A stretch of 64,000 nt of DNA. Source: Trema orientale (lineage: Eukaryota; Streptophyta; Magnoliopsida; Rosales; Cannabaceae). The notes under the pieces are model-generated. The model saw only the letters and a list, made by a program, of their open reading frames with translations, made no database searches and was not told where the DNA came from. Each line of letters begins with the position of its first letter. Positions within the stretch are counted from its first letter, which is position 1. The position numbers and the translations under genes are program-made. Location: contig JXTC01000170.1 in assembly GCA_002914845.1 (NCBI GenBank), positions 236,589-300,588 of the forward strand. The letters are read 5' to 3'. Positions 35,101 to 48,113 of this stretch are shown here, piece by piece.

Positions 35101-36364
35101 GGAAGCCATTTGGTATGCTACCATTCAAGTAATTCTGCCCCAGCCTCACTCTAACTAGGCTAGAACATACTCCCAGGCCTTCTGGGATTGGTCCGAAGAG
35201 GAAGTTTTTCAATAGAATTAGTATCCTTAGCTGATTGGATGAGCACAAGTTCGGAGGAATTGTACCGGTGAGCTTGTTGGTGGACAAGTCGAGCAGTTGG
35301 AGTTTCCCATTCTGGCCTAGTTTCTGCGGAATCACGCCGGTGAAGTTGTTCATCCACAGCCCCAAGGTTTCCAAATACGGCAATTCCGCGACGAAGTCCG
35401 GAATGGAGCCGTGCAATCTGTTCATGAAGAGGTTGAAGAGCTTGAGCTGTTTGAGATTGACAAACTCAAATGGGATTTCTCCGGTGAGCGCGTTGTTGGA
35501 GAGATCGAGATTGACCAACTTGGTGAGGTTGCCTAAATGCCTTGGAATTGAGCCCGAAAGCAAATTGGCATACAAGTAGAGAGTGTCCAGCTCCTTCAAG
35601 TTACCCAGCTCCTGAGGGATTGGTCCATCCAATTCACTGTTGGAAAGATCCATGCGAACTAGATTCACCAGTTTCCCGAACTCCACTGGTATCCCACCTT
35701 CAAAAACATTGTAATAGCCCAAGCAAATCTCTTTCAAGTTAGTGAGGTTGCCTAACTCACCTGGTATTTTGCCATGAAGGTCATTCCCAGCTACTGACAA
35801 GTACTCCAACCCAACTAAGTCACCATAGCTTTCTGGGATTTTCCCAAAGAAATAGTTGCCTGCAAGATCCAAGTGCCTTAGCTTCTTCAAACTGAGAATC
35901 CCAACCGGAAGTAAAGCGGTGAAGTTATTGTTGTAGGCATCGAACACTTCCAAGTTGGCGATACTCGAGTAGTTCCAATCTAAGCCTCCATTGAACTGGT
36001 TGTTTGATATGTTAAGGAACCGAAGATTACTCAAACTTGTAATCTCAATGCTTCCTGAGAAGTTGTTTCCAGCAAGAGAGAGGTCTGTGAGCTGGTCAAG
36101 TCTAGAAATCAGAGGCGAAACAGAACCACTTAGACACAAATCTGTCAAGTCAACTGAAACAACTCTTCCTCTAGAGCATCCAATTCCAGCCCAAGAACAA
36201 ACTGAGCTTGGCCTTGAAGAATTCCACGTGGTTAAAGCCGGCTCAGAGAACTCAAATCCTTGTTTGAGCTTTAGTAGGACATGAAAATCACTAAGCAAAG
36301 AAGAGGCAAAGCAAGAGGTGGTAATTAGAAGAGAGAAAAGTGTATAAACAATGAAAAGGACCAT
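32193..36364 (-). CDS. BAM3: BAM3-type CLAVATA1-family LRR receptor kinase
   Basis: Two exons: 33790-36364 (858 codons plus one base) and 32193-32590; 990 residues, the size of Arabidopsis BAM3, and a single intron at the APE codon as usual for this clade. A plasma-membrane receptor for CLE peptides (CLE45 in Arabidopsis), acting in root protophloem development. Signal peptide ~1-22; LRR N-cap with CSWAGIGC; about 20 LRRs over ~70-600; Cys pair after the LRRs ([11 protein letters not shown]); transmembrane helix ~633-653; kinase from ~685. Kinase residues are intact: [11 protein letters not shown] loop, IAVKK lysine, [11 protein letters not shown] (~810), DFGLAKF (~830), APEYAYT joined over the intron. 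The kinase wording ([20 protein letters not shown]) points to BAM3 rather than BAM1/2. The intron starts with a (GA)n repeat near 33746-33763. Confidence 0.95.
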
Positions 36365-36570
36365 GTTTATTACTTCTTGGGGTTTTCAAGAAAATTGGGT
36401 TTGGAAGCACTCTAAGCAAAGGGGAAAGGATTTAAGCATCCGGGCAACGATGAATTTTCCGGAAAAGGAAGGGAAAGCAAGGGGAATCCGTGAAACTTCA
36501 AGTGTGTATGGGCTTAAGGAATCAAACATCTTCACAGAAAGAGTCTTCAAATACAAGGAAGAAGCTAAGC

Positions 36571-36620
36571 CTCTCCTTTTTCTCTTTTCTCTCTTTTCTC
36601 TTTTTCCTTTTCTTTCTTTG
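36571..36620 (-). promoter_or_regulatory. Purine-rich (GAGA-like) leader tract of BAM3
   Basis: On the gene strand a nearly pure GA/AAG tract lies 207-256 bp upstream of the start codon, probably in the 5' UTR or core promoter. Role is inferred only from position and composition. Confidence 0.3.
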
Positions 36621-36764
36621 TGAGAAGAGATGAAGATTGAAATTCTGCTGAAAATGGTATTGAGAGTAATCTATAGTACTCTGAGCAAGCCTTCTTTAGG
36701 CAAAGGGAAGAAGAAAAAGCAGCAGAGGGAAAAAGAAAGTAAGAGAAGAAGTTTTAGTGAAAAC

Positions 36765-39700
36765 ATTTAAATTATAAAAAAATGGAAAATAAAAAGGCCG
36801 TTGGATAACAGAAATTTAAAGTTTAGATTAGAGGGAGGAAAAGTAAAGTTGATGCTGCTTTCTTTCTTTCTTCATTTGACAAAAATGCCCTTTAGCTTTA
36901 ATCAAAGGGAGGCCCTTTATTGTTTTGAATGAGAGAGATGCTGGCATTGCACTTTCAATCATTGAAAATGGCTTCTCTGTCCTGAAGCTTTTGGTAAATG
37001 ACTACTGGGTTAGCCTCATTTGTTCATAACTCTCTATCATATTGAAGCTGTGAGTCAAAATAGCATTTAAATGTTTGAAGAAAAGCATTCAAAGCTTGCA
37101 ACTGCTACAATGTTGTATGTTATTTAATGCCTCATAACTACACTGTGAGTCAAAATCTCATTAAAATTGTTGGTAACTACTCAAATTTTAGCCATTATAA
37201 ACCCCCACAGACTGAGATTTCGCTCATCATTTATACCACTCAAACTAGATTACTAAGAAAGAAAAAAATGTATATACATAATATCCAGGAATAGTATACA
37301 ATGGTAGGGATAAGTTTTGGTATAATTGCTCCACAACATCATATTGAGGAGGAATGAATTTCCAAACAATAATTCAGCTCGCATTTTTAATTTATTGCCA
37401 TTATAAAAAGTTTCTTGTATGCAGGAATGGCAAGGAAAAGCATAATAAACATCTTTGATTGTATATGCATGGAGGACCCATTAAAAAGTTATAGAACATA
37501 TCTGATAACCCCCTTGCTTGCCCTCTCTAGCGTCATCATACGCTGTAAGCACTCTCACGTGTACTTCATCGATTGGTCGGTTGGGACCATAATGGACTAA
37601 GAACCATACATCATCATTGTGTATTTTTGGAGTAGATATTACAATATATTTATTCATAGAAACATGGCTATTTTTTTTATACTAGTTTAGTTTATTATTG
37701 TGGAAGCTATTTTGTTTTGTGTTGTGTAAATTGATACTGAGTTGGAAACATGTGCTCTGCAAGATTGCAGTAAGTGTAAGCAGTAAAAGATGATGATTAT
37801 TAATATATGATTACAATGTTGTTGAATGATCAATACGTAATTATGTTGTATGAATAGGTTGCATGGAAGAAGGAACCAGCAGCGGAAGCTTTATTTTCTC
37901 TAGCCATCAGCTTTATTCCTTCTCCTTCCTTGCCCTACAGGACTGGGACCAACTCAGCTCTCTATGTAAATGTAATGTGGTGTTTTGAGAGCTTTATTAG
38001 AAGACGGAATAGTCTTAAAGAGAGGGCTGAAAAGTAAAAGCAGAGATAACCTATCTGCTTTTGATCTTCCACTTCAAAAGAAAAAGAAAGCAAAAGAAAA
38101 ATCCATGACCCCTCTCTCCCACATGGAAAAGAGTGCTCTTGTATTGTATTAACCTCAATAAATATTATTTATATTTCTCTCTTTATCTCTCTCTAAAAGA
38201 AAAAAAGAAAAATCCATGGCCCCCTCATACATGGGAAAGAGTGCTCTTGTATTAATATGATCAACTCTTTATTTTTTGGGTCATAAAGTAGTGGTTGGCT
38301 TCTCTTTGATGCTCTTCATGGCAAGGGCAAAGGGCAAGGGACTAGTTTGCTTATGTGTGCTCTTTTTGAGGCGTCTCTATCTGTCTTATTGATGGGCAGG
38401 CCTGCCCTTTGGAAGGGTCACTTTCGTATGGCCTGGCTTTCTGATGGGCTAATTATTATGTGATCACTCAAATGTTTATAACCAGCCATGGCATAGTTGG
38501 GAGAGTCTTATGTTTATGTTTGTAGGTAAAGTCCAAGAGAAGACATCTCAACTTCACTTTTGTCTAAATCTTCCATGCCTACTCATCTTAAGACAAGTCA
38601 TTTCCCACCTTAAAATTAAGTTATTTATATTTACTTGACCATTAAGACTGAAGGAACATCAAGTGGGATATCCAAATTAAGATTTTTCAAACAAAAAGAA
38701 ATGAAAATATGTACTGATTCAGTGATAAATGACATGATGATTGTGATAAACTTTGTACAATTCTTTGTTTGCAGATGTATCTCCCGCTGATATTGCTAAA
38801 CAAATAAAGTCAAAAGGCATATTACAAGGGTGTATATCAGGAACAACTTGAAGTAGGGGAATAATAAGTAGAAAAGGAATCAGGGGAACACATTTCATAT
38901 AGCTGACTTTTCATCTTGAAATGGCCATGTTATCCTTCCAAAAGAAGAGAACCAGGTTCTCTAATAAGCTTTCTGTGGAAAGGGATGCTAAGAGACGTTA
39001 ATTAAAGCTGTTTTGGAAGTCACTAGTATTGGAACTCCTTTTCTTAATTGGTGTTAAATTTTTAATCCACAGCCGAAAGAAAACACATTTATTCCTCTCA
39101 TCCATTCATACTTTTTAAGGAGTTACAATCAATTATCAGAGCAAAAGCATTGGCAACCAAAAACAAATCAATCAACATGCAAAGCAGAAAAAACAAAGAT
39201 GATTTTTTTACCATCTTTAGACTATATGATAATAAAATAAGTTCTTAAACGAATCCAGAATAATTATTCCCAAAATTTGATACCCTTTTCTTCTCATTGC
39301 TTAATTCAATTCTACAATTTATTTATTATTTATTATTAAAAAAAAAACATTGCCCACAGATTGATTCTCTACGCACCGGTTGATGAAGTCTTGTTGTTTT
39401 AAACTTGGGCAGGAGTCATGCAATCTGCGGAAGATTGATTATGACACCAGCTATATGAATCATATGGGCACTGGAAACCACTTACTTACAAATATTAGAG
39501 GATAGAAGTGCCAGTGTCACATCCAAATGACACACTAAAAGTCCCTCAGACCAAACAAAACTCCCCCAGTCATCAGATGGATAGGTTTCTGCTGCATTGG
39601 CCAGAGGGGTTACGTTCCTTCCTTTTTTATTGTACTATATATGCGTGTGTATATATATTTTTATATCATTCTTTGCTTCTAATTAAATACAAGTTACATA

Positions 39701-42700
39701 ATATCAAATAATGGAGTATACATGCAAAAAACCATCCATTTGCCCCTGCAATACAATGGTCCTATAATAGAAGAGCAAAGTGTACATGTCCATGTCCATG
39801 TAAGCTGGCCCCATTTGCATTTTTTCCAGGGAAGTAGTACTTCTGCTCAATGCATCCTCAACAATGACACTTTTATTTGTGGGGTCTTTGGTTCATTCCT
39901 ACTGAGCTTGAAATCAACGTTTGATTTATATGTGTGTGTATATATATATATAATATGAAATGAAGTGGCATTATTAAGGTTGTGATTTAAAAAAAAATGA
40001 CTTGAAGTTTCAGCATAATTAGTAATTTTTCTGTGTCTTTTTATATTGAGAGTTGATGTATATAGAGATATCGTGAATGATTAGCCGCTAATGCTATTGA
40101 TGAGGTGGTTAATTAGTGTGATTTATTAATTTCCAAGTCTTTTCTGAGGAAGTGGAAAACATTATGATCGTCTCATCCTAATTAAAATATACCTTATAAA
40201 TGCGTTGTAGAGTAAGAAAGAGAAATATCAATAAGGAGCCAAAAAAACTCAACCAGCTGCTACAATATTTAGTTACATTACCTTTCAGTTTCCTAGTTCG
40301 TTGCTTTCACTAGTAGCTACTCGTTGAGTACCAACACTTTCTCAAGGAGTGTACACCTTTTACGAAATTATTAAGGATAACAGAATATCTAATGAGTAAG
40401 ACATAAGAAATGAAAAATGGCCATGGAACTCAAAAAATAAAAAATAAAAAAAATATTTAATTGTTTGATATGAATCTTGAAATAGCCAATAAAGAGCAGG
40501 TCTAGGCTCCATTCAATTATGAGTCAAATTATTCGACCGTGCTTATTATTCAAATGCAAGTAACCGGCGGGTTGGCTTGCCTTTTGTGCTTATGAATAAT
40601 AACCCTTTGGATGAAAAATCACAAAAGAAAGGAGTAGTAATGGGTCCCAAAACCAAAATAAATGAATTAAAGAAGAAAAAAGAAAAAAAGGGGAAGGACA
40701 AGTAATTAAGGGTATAATACTAGACAGCATAATTACTATTACATATGAAATCTATAATGGGATGAAAAGAACATTATAGTCCTTTTGACTAGGGAGAGCC
40801 CCAAATTTATGAAAGCCAAGCACGAGCCTAGAAAGACATGCCTCTAAGGTATATTGTCACGCTTAGCTAGAATACCCTTTGAATGCCTTTGGCAATGCCC
40901 CAAACTCAAGGACCTTTCCTCGAAAGATTTATATGGCAGGCAGCTGTCTCACTCTGCTTACTTAAAAGAACAAAAGAAGCATCTTTAGAAGGTAATGGTC
41001 CTTATTCTTATGCATCCGTTACTAAAGCAGAAAAGGCAACAAAAAAAAAAAAAAAAAAAAGGGAAGAAGAAGAAGAAAGAAGAGAGCAAAAGCAATATAA
41101 AATAAATAAATAAATAAAGGAAAAGAGAGAAAATGACATGTCCAAGGAATTTGAGCTAAATTAATATGCATATCTCAAGCATAAGTATTAAACCTCGTAT
41201 TAATTAAAGAAAAACATTAAAAAAAAAAAAACCCAATTGAGCCTTAAGTCTCAATATTGATGTCTTGAGCTATTTTCCCCAACTTTAGTATTGCTTTACT
41301 GTCTACAATGTACAAGGGCAATCTTAATTAAAGTGTGTGCAATAGGTCAAGGGCCTTAGATTGCTCACAGTAAAAGGGTAGCACGCCTTCCTATAGTACT
41401 TGCCACTGAAATGCGCAAACCAATATAAAGGTTAAAGTCTATTATATATTAAGACATTCTCAGGACTGACTTATCCTAAAAATTGTTTTCTACTTCAAGC
41501 AATATTGTCATCACTATTGGTACACAACTTTTAATTCATCTCAATTTAAAGCTGCTCTATTCTTGCAGGAAAAAGGTTACATGATCTCTGATCTATCTCT
41601 ATGGACCAACCTTTTCTCTTCATGCTTGATTTGAGCATGCACCAGGGAAATTTGGTTTTCCAGTGTTATATTAACCAAAATTTTCTTTTGAATAAAAGGA
41701 AAACTTAAAAGATTAGTTTTTTTTTTTTTTAATGATTAGACAAAAGAATCTTAAGCTTTTAAAGCGTTACCATGGAATTGAACTTATGATGAAATCCAAT
41801 AAATCCTTCATATAGCCATATGCCAATATCCACTAAGGTGGGTTGCTTTAGTTTTAAAATTATTGTACATATAACAAAAACTCCAATACTTGGGTATAAA
41901 ACGTAAAATATAATAAGCCTCAAAAGAAGCACTCCATAAACAATAAGACAACAATTTTACGTATGTGTGTAGCTCTCTTTAAGATTTTGTCACATGCAAG
42001 CAACAAAACATTATTTATAACCTAATGTTCCGTGAAATCTTTGTCTTTTATTTTATTTGGAATATTATTGATAATCTAGAATTTCGCTCATTTACTAGAC
42101 TATTGAAACCTCCACTATCAGCTACAGGAAGAATTATCTTTGACTTCAGCAATTAATTTCTAGCTTTATGTATATTCATGAACTTTAAGTGATATGCATG
42201 ATTTCATATATCTGTTTTTAAATTAAAGAAAGTGATCAGTTAACAACACGAACGCTAATGGGATCATCATGATGATCAATATCAGCTAGGTATTGACTAT
42301 CGAGTAAGATAATGACAAAAAGGATTTATATAGTGGCAATAATTCCTTGAGGACCTCTAAAAAGAAAATTTAGGCACCATTGTTTTGGATCCAATAAGTG
42401 CAATGTAGATGCAAACTTTTTCCCCCTTATTTAAGAAGATTTAAACTCATGACTCTTCATTCTGGAAAGAGGTATGTTTGTAATCGTGTAAATTTGAATC
42501 TTTAATCCTAGATATTCTGATTTATAAAAAAAAAAAGGAGTTTCTTTCACTTTAACTTCATCTTACTTTGCTAACTTTTGAAGATAATACATGTAACGTT
42601 CATTAACCATAAATTATAGAACAAAAGAATATTGAGAGAATGAAAGGATAAAGAGTGTGACTAGATCTCTATGTATGTGACGTGTTATTACACACATATA

Positions 42701-44129
42701 TATATATAGTTCTAGTAAATCAGACTCGTATTCACTCACGATAGGGGTATTCAAAAGAGAATCTAGTGATGTCACAAAATGAAAGAAAGTTAACCAAAAA
42801 AAGTGAGGGACATGGAATGGATAGCATGTATCTGGGAAAGAAACCTAATACCCAAGGCCCACGCATATAATATAGCTATGTTTGATTAATATTATATGTC
42901 CCATTTGACATTATGGGATTGACCTTGCTAAGTGTGGGGTTGTAGTATCCAGGCAGTGGGTGGAAATCCAAGTCATTTTCAAGTGGGTTTGTCCACACTC
43001 TGTCGTTTGGATATCATTGTCACTCATATGGCCTCTCTTCTATTTTTCTTCTTCTTCTTCTTCTTCTCTATTTTTTTGTTTCGCACTCAAATTTAGCATA
43101 CATTCTCCACGTAGATTCTCCTATGTTATTTTATCACCTCCATTTTCTAAGTCCTAGTTGCAAGCCATTCATGCCTATATGTATACCTATAATTATGACC
43201 GAGAGAGATTAAGGGTACTCAGAATTTCGAGTTATGTCTTCTTTGAAAGTTTTGGCTCTGTGGGGTACGTACCTACACGGTTCCACTAAAGTACTCATTT
43301 GTATTTTACATCTCTTTTATTGAAACATAATTATATGATCAATGACATTTTCTCACATGCATGCTTCACTTTCTTAGTCAATGACTCAATAATAACAACT
43401 TATGAGAGTACCAAAAGCACCAAGCATTTTCCGAAAAAAAAAAGAAAAGGAAGAAGCACAAGCACAAACAATATTATACAGTGATAAAACACGTTTGCTT
43501 CTTTTATTTAAATTTTGTGCTTAAAACGCATTATTTTATTATTTAGTACCCGAATGAAAGGTAAATCGATGTGGTTTATGATACGAAATTAAAAACTCCA
43601 TTTGTCTTTTTTGATAATTTTCCAATTCTAACATAGACGAACGCCAAAAGGCACTAGTTAATTAACCTTTTTTTGAATGGAATTTGGAGGTTCATATATA
43701 TCTATAAACCTGATAAGTGAATATGTTCATAAAATTATATATATATATATAAGGAGAGACTCAGATAATGATTTTTGTAAAATTATTATAGATGGGTAAA
43801 ATGTATAGTTACGTAAAAAATGCAATTAATAATGGCAATTTTTTTGACTAACAACTCATTAAATGATACTCATTAAATTAAAATCAACCTATGAAAAAAT
43901 CGTACCTACCGATAGGTTAAAACAAAAATACGTATACGACTGAGCTCTATATGGAGAATAATGAGTGAAAGTCTTGCCACTATGAATCATACATATATAT
44001 GCACGTATGTTGTGGGATAGTGTACATCCAACAAGACAAACAAAGCTGCTTTTTTTTTCCTGGAAAATTACTTAACAATAAGTAGTCTATCTGACATTAA
44101 TTTTAGATACACATTTAATATTATTGAAA
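36765..44129. other. Gene-poor intergenic region
   Basis: About 7.4 kb of AT-rich DNA without a recognisable gene. A block around ATCCATGxCCCCTC and GGAAAGAGTGCTCTTGTATT occurs twice (38100-38150 and 38211-38256). A (CTT)n run is at 43047-43067. Short open frames here have no family features. Confidence 0.5.
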
Positions 44130-44498
44130 GGGTGAATTGGAAAAAAAATACACTCAAATTTGAGTGTTCTGCAATTTAAATTCTGAAGTTTAAACTCTGC
44201 AAAATAATATTCTGAGATTAAAAATTTCTAAAAATTAATACCTAGACTGACTTTTTGACCAATTTTAGTAACGAACAATAATATCCTCCATTAAAACTGG
44301 ATTAATCCTTATTATTCTCCTTAATTTTGAGTATATTATTGTCTTTTATCCGTTAAAAATTATAGTTATTCAAAAAGTTAACTCAGTGTATTAATTTTCA
44401 GAAATGCTTAATCTCATAATATTATTTTGTAGGGTCCAAATTTTAGAGTTTAAATTATATAACATCAAAACCTCAGGGTATTTTTTTGTAATTTACCC
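44130..44498. mobile_element. 369-bp Mutator-type MITE, copy 2
   Basis: Same length and layout as the element at 19292-19660. Ends GGGTGAATTGG and AATTTACCC; flanks TTATTGAAA (44121-44129) and TTACTGAAA (44499-44507), a 9-bp duplication with one mismatch. Shared internal blocks include GTGTTCTGCAATTTAAA, CTGCAAAATAATA and TTAATTTTGAG. More diverged than copy 1 judging by its tips and duplication. Confidence 0.85.
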
Positions 44499-45845
44499 TT
44501 ACTGAAAGCACACTTACTTAAAAATTAACTTTAGTTCTACGTAGCTTCCACTTTGAAATCTGATTTAATGTAATTCTATCATACATATGCATGAAACCTC
44601 CATCAAGTAACGGTTTTATTTTATATGTAAAACGTCCATTTGCAAGAGAAATCTTATGTGCATGCATTATGGAAGCACCAGATAGAAATTGCGAGAGGGA
44701 GGGGGGAGTTAATTTTTATTAATTAATTCTTCTGAGTCACTGGCTGAACTACTGCATACTCATTACAAAACACCATAAGAAAGAACAATTTATATTAAAC
44801 AATAGGTAATACGATGCAGCAGTTTCAAATTTTAATGCTTTAAACGGTTTTTTTTCCTCCTCTAAACGACAATGTACTTAATAAACGACAACTTCAGATA
44901 TTCGGCGTTCTAGACATGAACTGAACTGCTAAAATTAGGCAAGCCCAACAATAACCTCCAGATGGGCTTCAATCCAAGAATGAATTGCAATTCAAGCAAA
45001 CGACATTATTTTCCAAAACAACGCGGCAACGCCACCAAATTTAGGACACAATCGTCAATAAAACGACACTATCTCCAGAAACGACATCACTTTTAAAAGC
45101 CATCACATTGTTGTGTAAAATGACGAGTAAAGCAAACCAAGGAACTAAAATGCAATAGGTTATAGGAATCAGTTCATCAAAGTGAAAAAGGACTAAAAAA
45201 AGTTGGAACTGAAGTGATAAACAAAATATTAAACCAGAACTATTATAATGAAATAAAAAATGCAATTTTGGCAAAATGGAGAAGTTACTTATCTTTTTTC
45301 TTTTTTTTCATCTTAAAGAAGATCACACAGCAAAGCGTAAAACCAGTGAGTTCTGAATATTAGAAGCTGAAGTAAAGAAAATAAAATGAACAGGAAAAAG
45401 ACTATTGGCCATTGACAAAGACTTAACAAATAATATAATTGAGTGAAAAGAAAAAAGTAAATATAAAGCCTCCACTTTGGTTAATTCAGTTTACAAATTG
45501 GGTTAAAATGGGACAACTTTTGCTAAATTTGGAGTAAAATGGAGCAAAGTCAATTACTACGGGATAAAGGGCAACATTTGACAAAAGTTAGGGATTAGGG
45601 GTAATAGTGTATTAGATAAATAACATCTGCTTATAAACGAGAAATTACCAATAAGACGACATAATTTGTAGACCTTTGATGCTTCCACATTCTAAAAACA
45701 ATATTAGGCTTTCAAATGAAACTGATAATTGTGAATTTGTGTAGTTTATCCTACTTTTAGTCTCCGCATGATCCTATACTTAGTCCCTAAATCTTGCTTT
45801 TATTTTAGTTCGATCCTAGTCTTCAATGTCAAATTCTACAACACT

Positions 45846-45876
<31 letters not shown>

Positions 45877-46157
45877 CACCAATCCAATATGCATTTTTTT
45901 TTCCTTATTTATAAGTATTGTTTTGCCTAATTAAAATTCATTAGTATATCTATTCGTGGTAAAAGTTAGAGATAGAAAAACATTAAATAATAAATATTTA
46001 TTTTTATTTATTTTTTCTAACTACCCAAATTATGGTAGTCATTACATTATGATCTAACAGTTAAAAAAATATCTATAAAAAAATACTTATTGAATTGGAA
46101 ATCATATATATATATGTTTATTTATTTTTGATTCTAATTTGACACATAATATATTAA
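44499..46157. other. Intergenic with clustered AAACGACA motifs
   Basis: Five AAACGACA-type motifs stand within 44863-45087. Further right is a (TA)n microsatellite at 45846-45873. No gene seen. Confidence 0.5.
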
Positions 46158-46439
46158 GGGCCAGTATGGCTAAGCTTTTCAAAAATCTAAAAGTAATTAT
46201 TGGACAATTTATAAGTTAAAAAGTATTTGGTAAATACTTAAATAATAGATTATTGAAGAATTTTGGACGAAGCCATAGTTTAAAGCCAAAGTTGGCCCTA
46301 AGAAGCTTCAGATTTTAGACTGTGCGGCAATATATTTCTGCCTTTTAATGAAATTTTAATATACCGAAAATAACCCTAAACAATCGGAGAAATACCGATA
46401 ACTATCCCTTCTTCTAAAACCTAAAACACGACCAATCCA

Positions 46440-46900
46440 TTCAGGCCATCAGGAGCTATGGTGGACGAGGATGAGATGAGGGCTTCAGGACTTCAAATTC
46501 GCACCAATGGCTCATATTCACACCACCACTGCAGCCACGGTCACCGTTGATACCAACCCAAAGATCAGCTCTAGCGATTTCTTCTCCGACGATGATTGGA
46601 GAGACTCTATAACCACTCATTCCGATTAGATCAATGGCGGATTTCAGCTCTCAAATGGAACTGCCGTTCAATTTTCCAGCAACCAAAAACCCTTGGACCT
46701 TTCTGGGAATTCAGTGGATGATAATGAATAGATGCTGAATCAAGTCGAGTCAGCAAATGGTTATTAAGTTATCTAGAGAATTGCTCTGTTTCAATTTGGT
46801 GATGCCTACAATATGTTTGACAAAATGTCGCTAAGAGATTTGGCTTCTTTGCAAGTTCATGACCATGTCTTCATGATAGAGTTTTATGTCTATTTCGTCA
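46440..46900 (+). other. Unidentified exon-like stretch inside the TIR element
   Basis: GC-richer than its surroundings. One frame gives a TNPKISSSDFFSDDDWRDS segment with acidic Ser-rich sequence broken by stops; near 46785 another frame gives MFDKMSLRDLAS, which is like the end of a PPR repeat. Possibly further captured fragments; I do not recognise the source. Confidence 0.3.
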
Positions 46901-47135
46901 TATAAATTTTTGGTTTTGTTTCAGTAAGTTGGTTATTGATGCATATGGCTATGAATTTCACGATGGTATCACAATTTAGAAAGCATTCATCTTGCTTCCG
47001 CCGTGGAAGTTGGAGGTTTGGTGGGTCTACTAATTAATACAGATATGACTAGAAATAACATCAGACTTCTATCCCCTTCTAATAGTCTTAAGCATAAGTC
47101 TGTAATTCATTATTGTAACTTCTGTTTTTTTCCAG

Positions 47136-48113
47136 GTTTGTTTGTGCACTAATTCTGTTTAGCTCGTAAAAACAAGATTGCAGCTTCAAAATCCTCTTCA
47201 TCAAACTCGGCCATATGATAGGCGTTGTGGTCTGCTTTGCATCTTATATTAACCTGCTTGTAGCGTGCACTCATTTCTTTCCCAGTGAGTCATTAACTTT
47301 GGCTCCAAAATTAGTAACCAAATTCAGCTCAGTTATTTCCTTTTGCGCTAAAGCATCTCTCGCGTATCAAGCCTTTTTCTGACTGAATTATTTATCTATT
47401 TCTAATAGAGTAAGCAGAAAAAATTTCTTCTCTGAGATGAGCGAGTGTTTTTAAGAATTCGATGGTACATAAGGATATCAGACATTTCATGTTAAACTTT
47501 ATTTTCCTTGAAAATACTATTGAGTGGAAATTAGAATTTTACCACCGTTACATTCTTACTATGTTTTCTCTTGAGATATTTAGTCGATGATTAGTAGTTT
47601 TGATAATCAGCATTATTTGTTTACATGCCTTCATGTTACTCTTTAGTTAGTGTGTAATACTCAATATTAGTACAAGGATATAATCAGGTGGAAATTGGTT
47701 TCAAGACAGTTAGTGCTTATGATATGCATTAGTTTGTCTTTGCTTTGCATATAGATATGCAACTTTTTATGTTTTATGATATTCCAGATGCCTTGAGAAT
47801 CATAATGAGAGAGGAAGGATAGAGGGCACTGTATAAGGGGATTGATCCTGGGCTTTTTATGGGTTTGTTGTTGCATATATGCTTATCTATTCTGCTGGTT
47901 GCTCAATTTTCGTTTCTGCTAACAGCACAAAAGTATACCTATTAACAGATAAATATTTGTCTTTACAAGTATTACATGCTTCTTTGGGTGAGATTAGGTT
48001 TATATAGATAAAAAACACTTTAGCCGTTGTTTTCAGTATGATTTTGGTAATTAAAAGGCTTTCTGTTGTTTCAACAGGTATCTCATAGTGCTATATAATT
48101 TACAGCATATGAG
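47136..48113 (+). pseudogene. Captured fragment of a FOLT1-like mitochondrial-carrier gene
   Basis: Three exon relics in order. 47136-47215 reads VCLCTNSV, a stop where the family has Trp, then LVKTRLQLQNPLHQTRPY. 47788-47862 reads ALRIIMREEG, a stop again at a Trp codon, then RALYKGIDPGLFM. 48078-48113 reads VSHSAI, a stop where the family has Gln, then FTAYE. These match consecutive parts of the plastid/mitochondrial folate transporter branch of the carrier family (CTNPxWLVKTRLQLQ, EEGxxALYKGIxPGLFLVSHGAIQFTAYEE). Acceptor-like CAG precedes each, and introns of about 570 and 215 bp remain, so the copy came from genomic DNA, not from mRNA. Each exon has a stop, so no protein is made. Confidence 0.75.

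Noticed and set aside
40883..41113. 76-codon frame ending in Lys/Glu runs
   Set aside because: Its C-terminal part is a poly-A and GAA tract; no family features or splice context.
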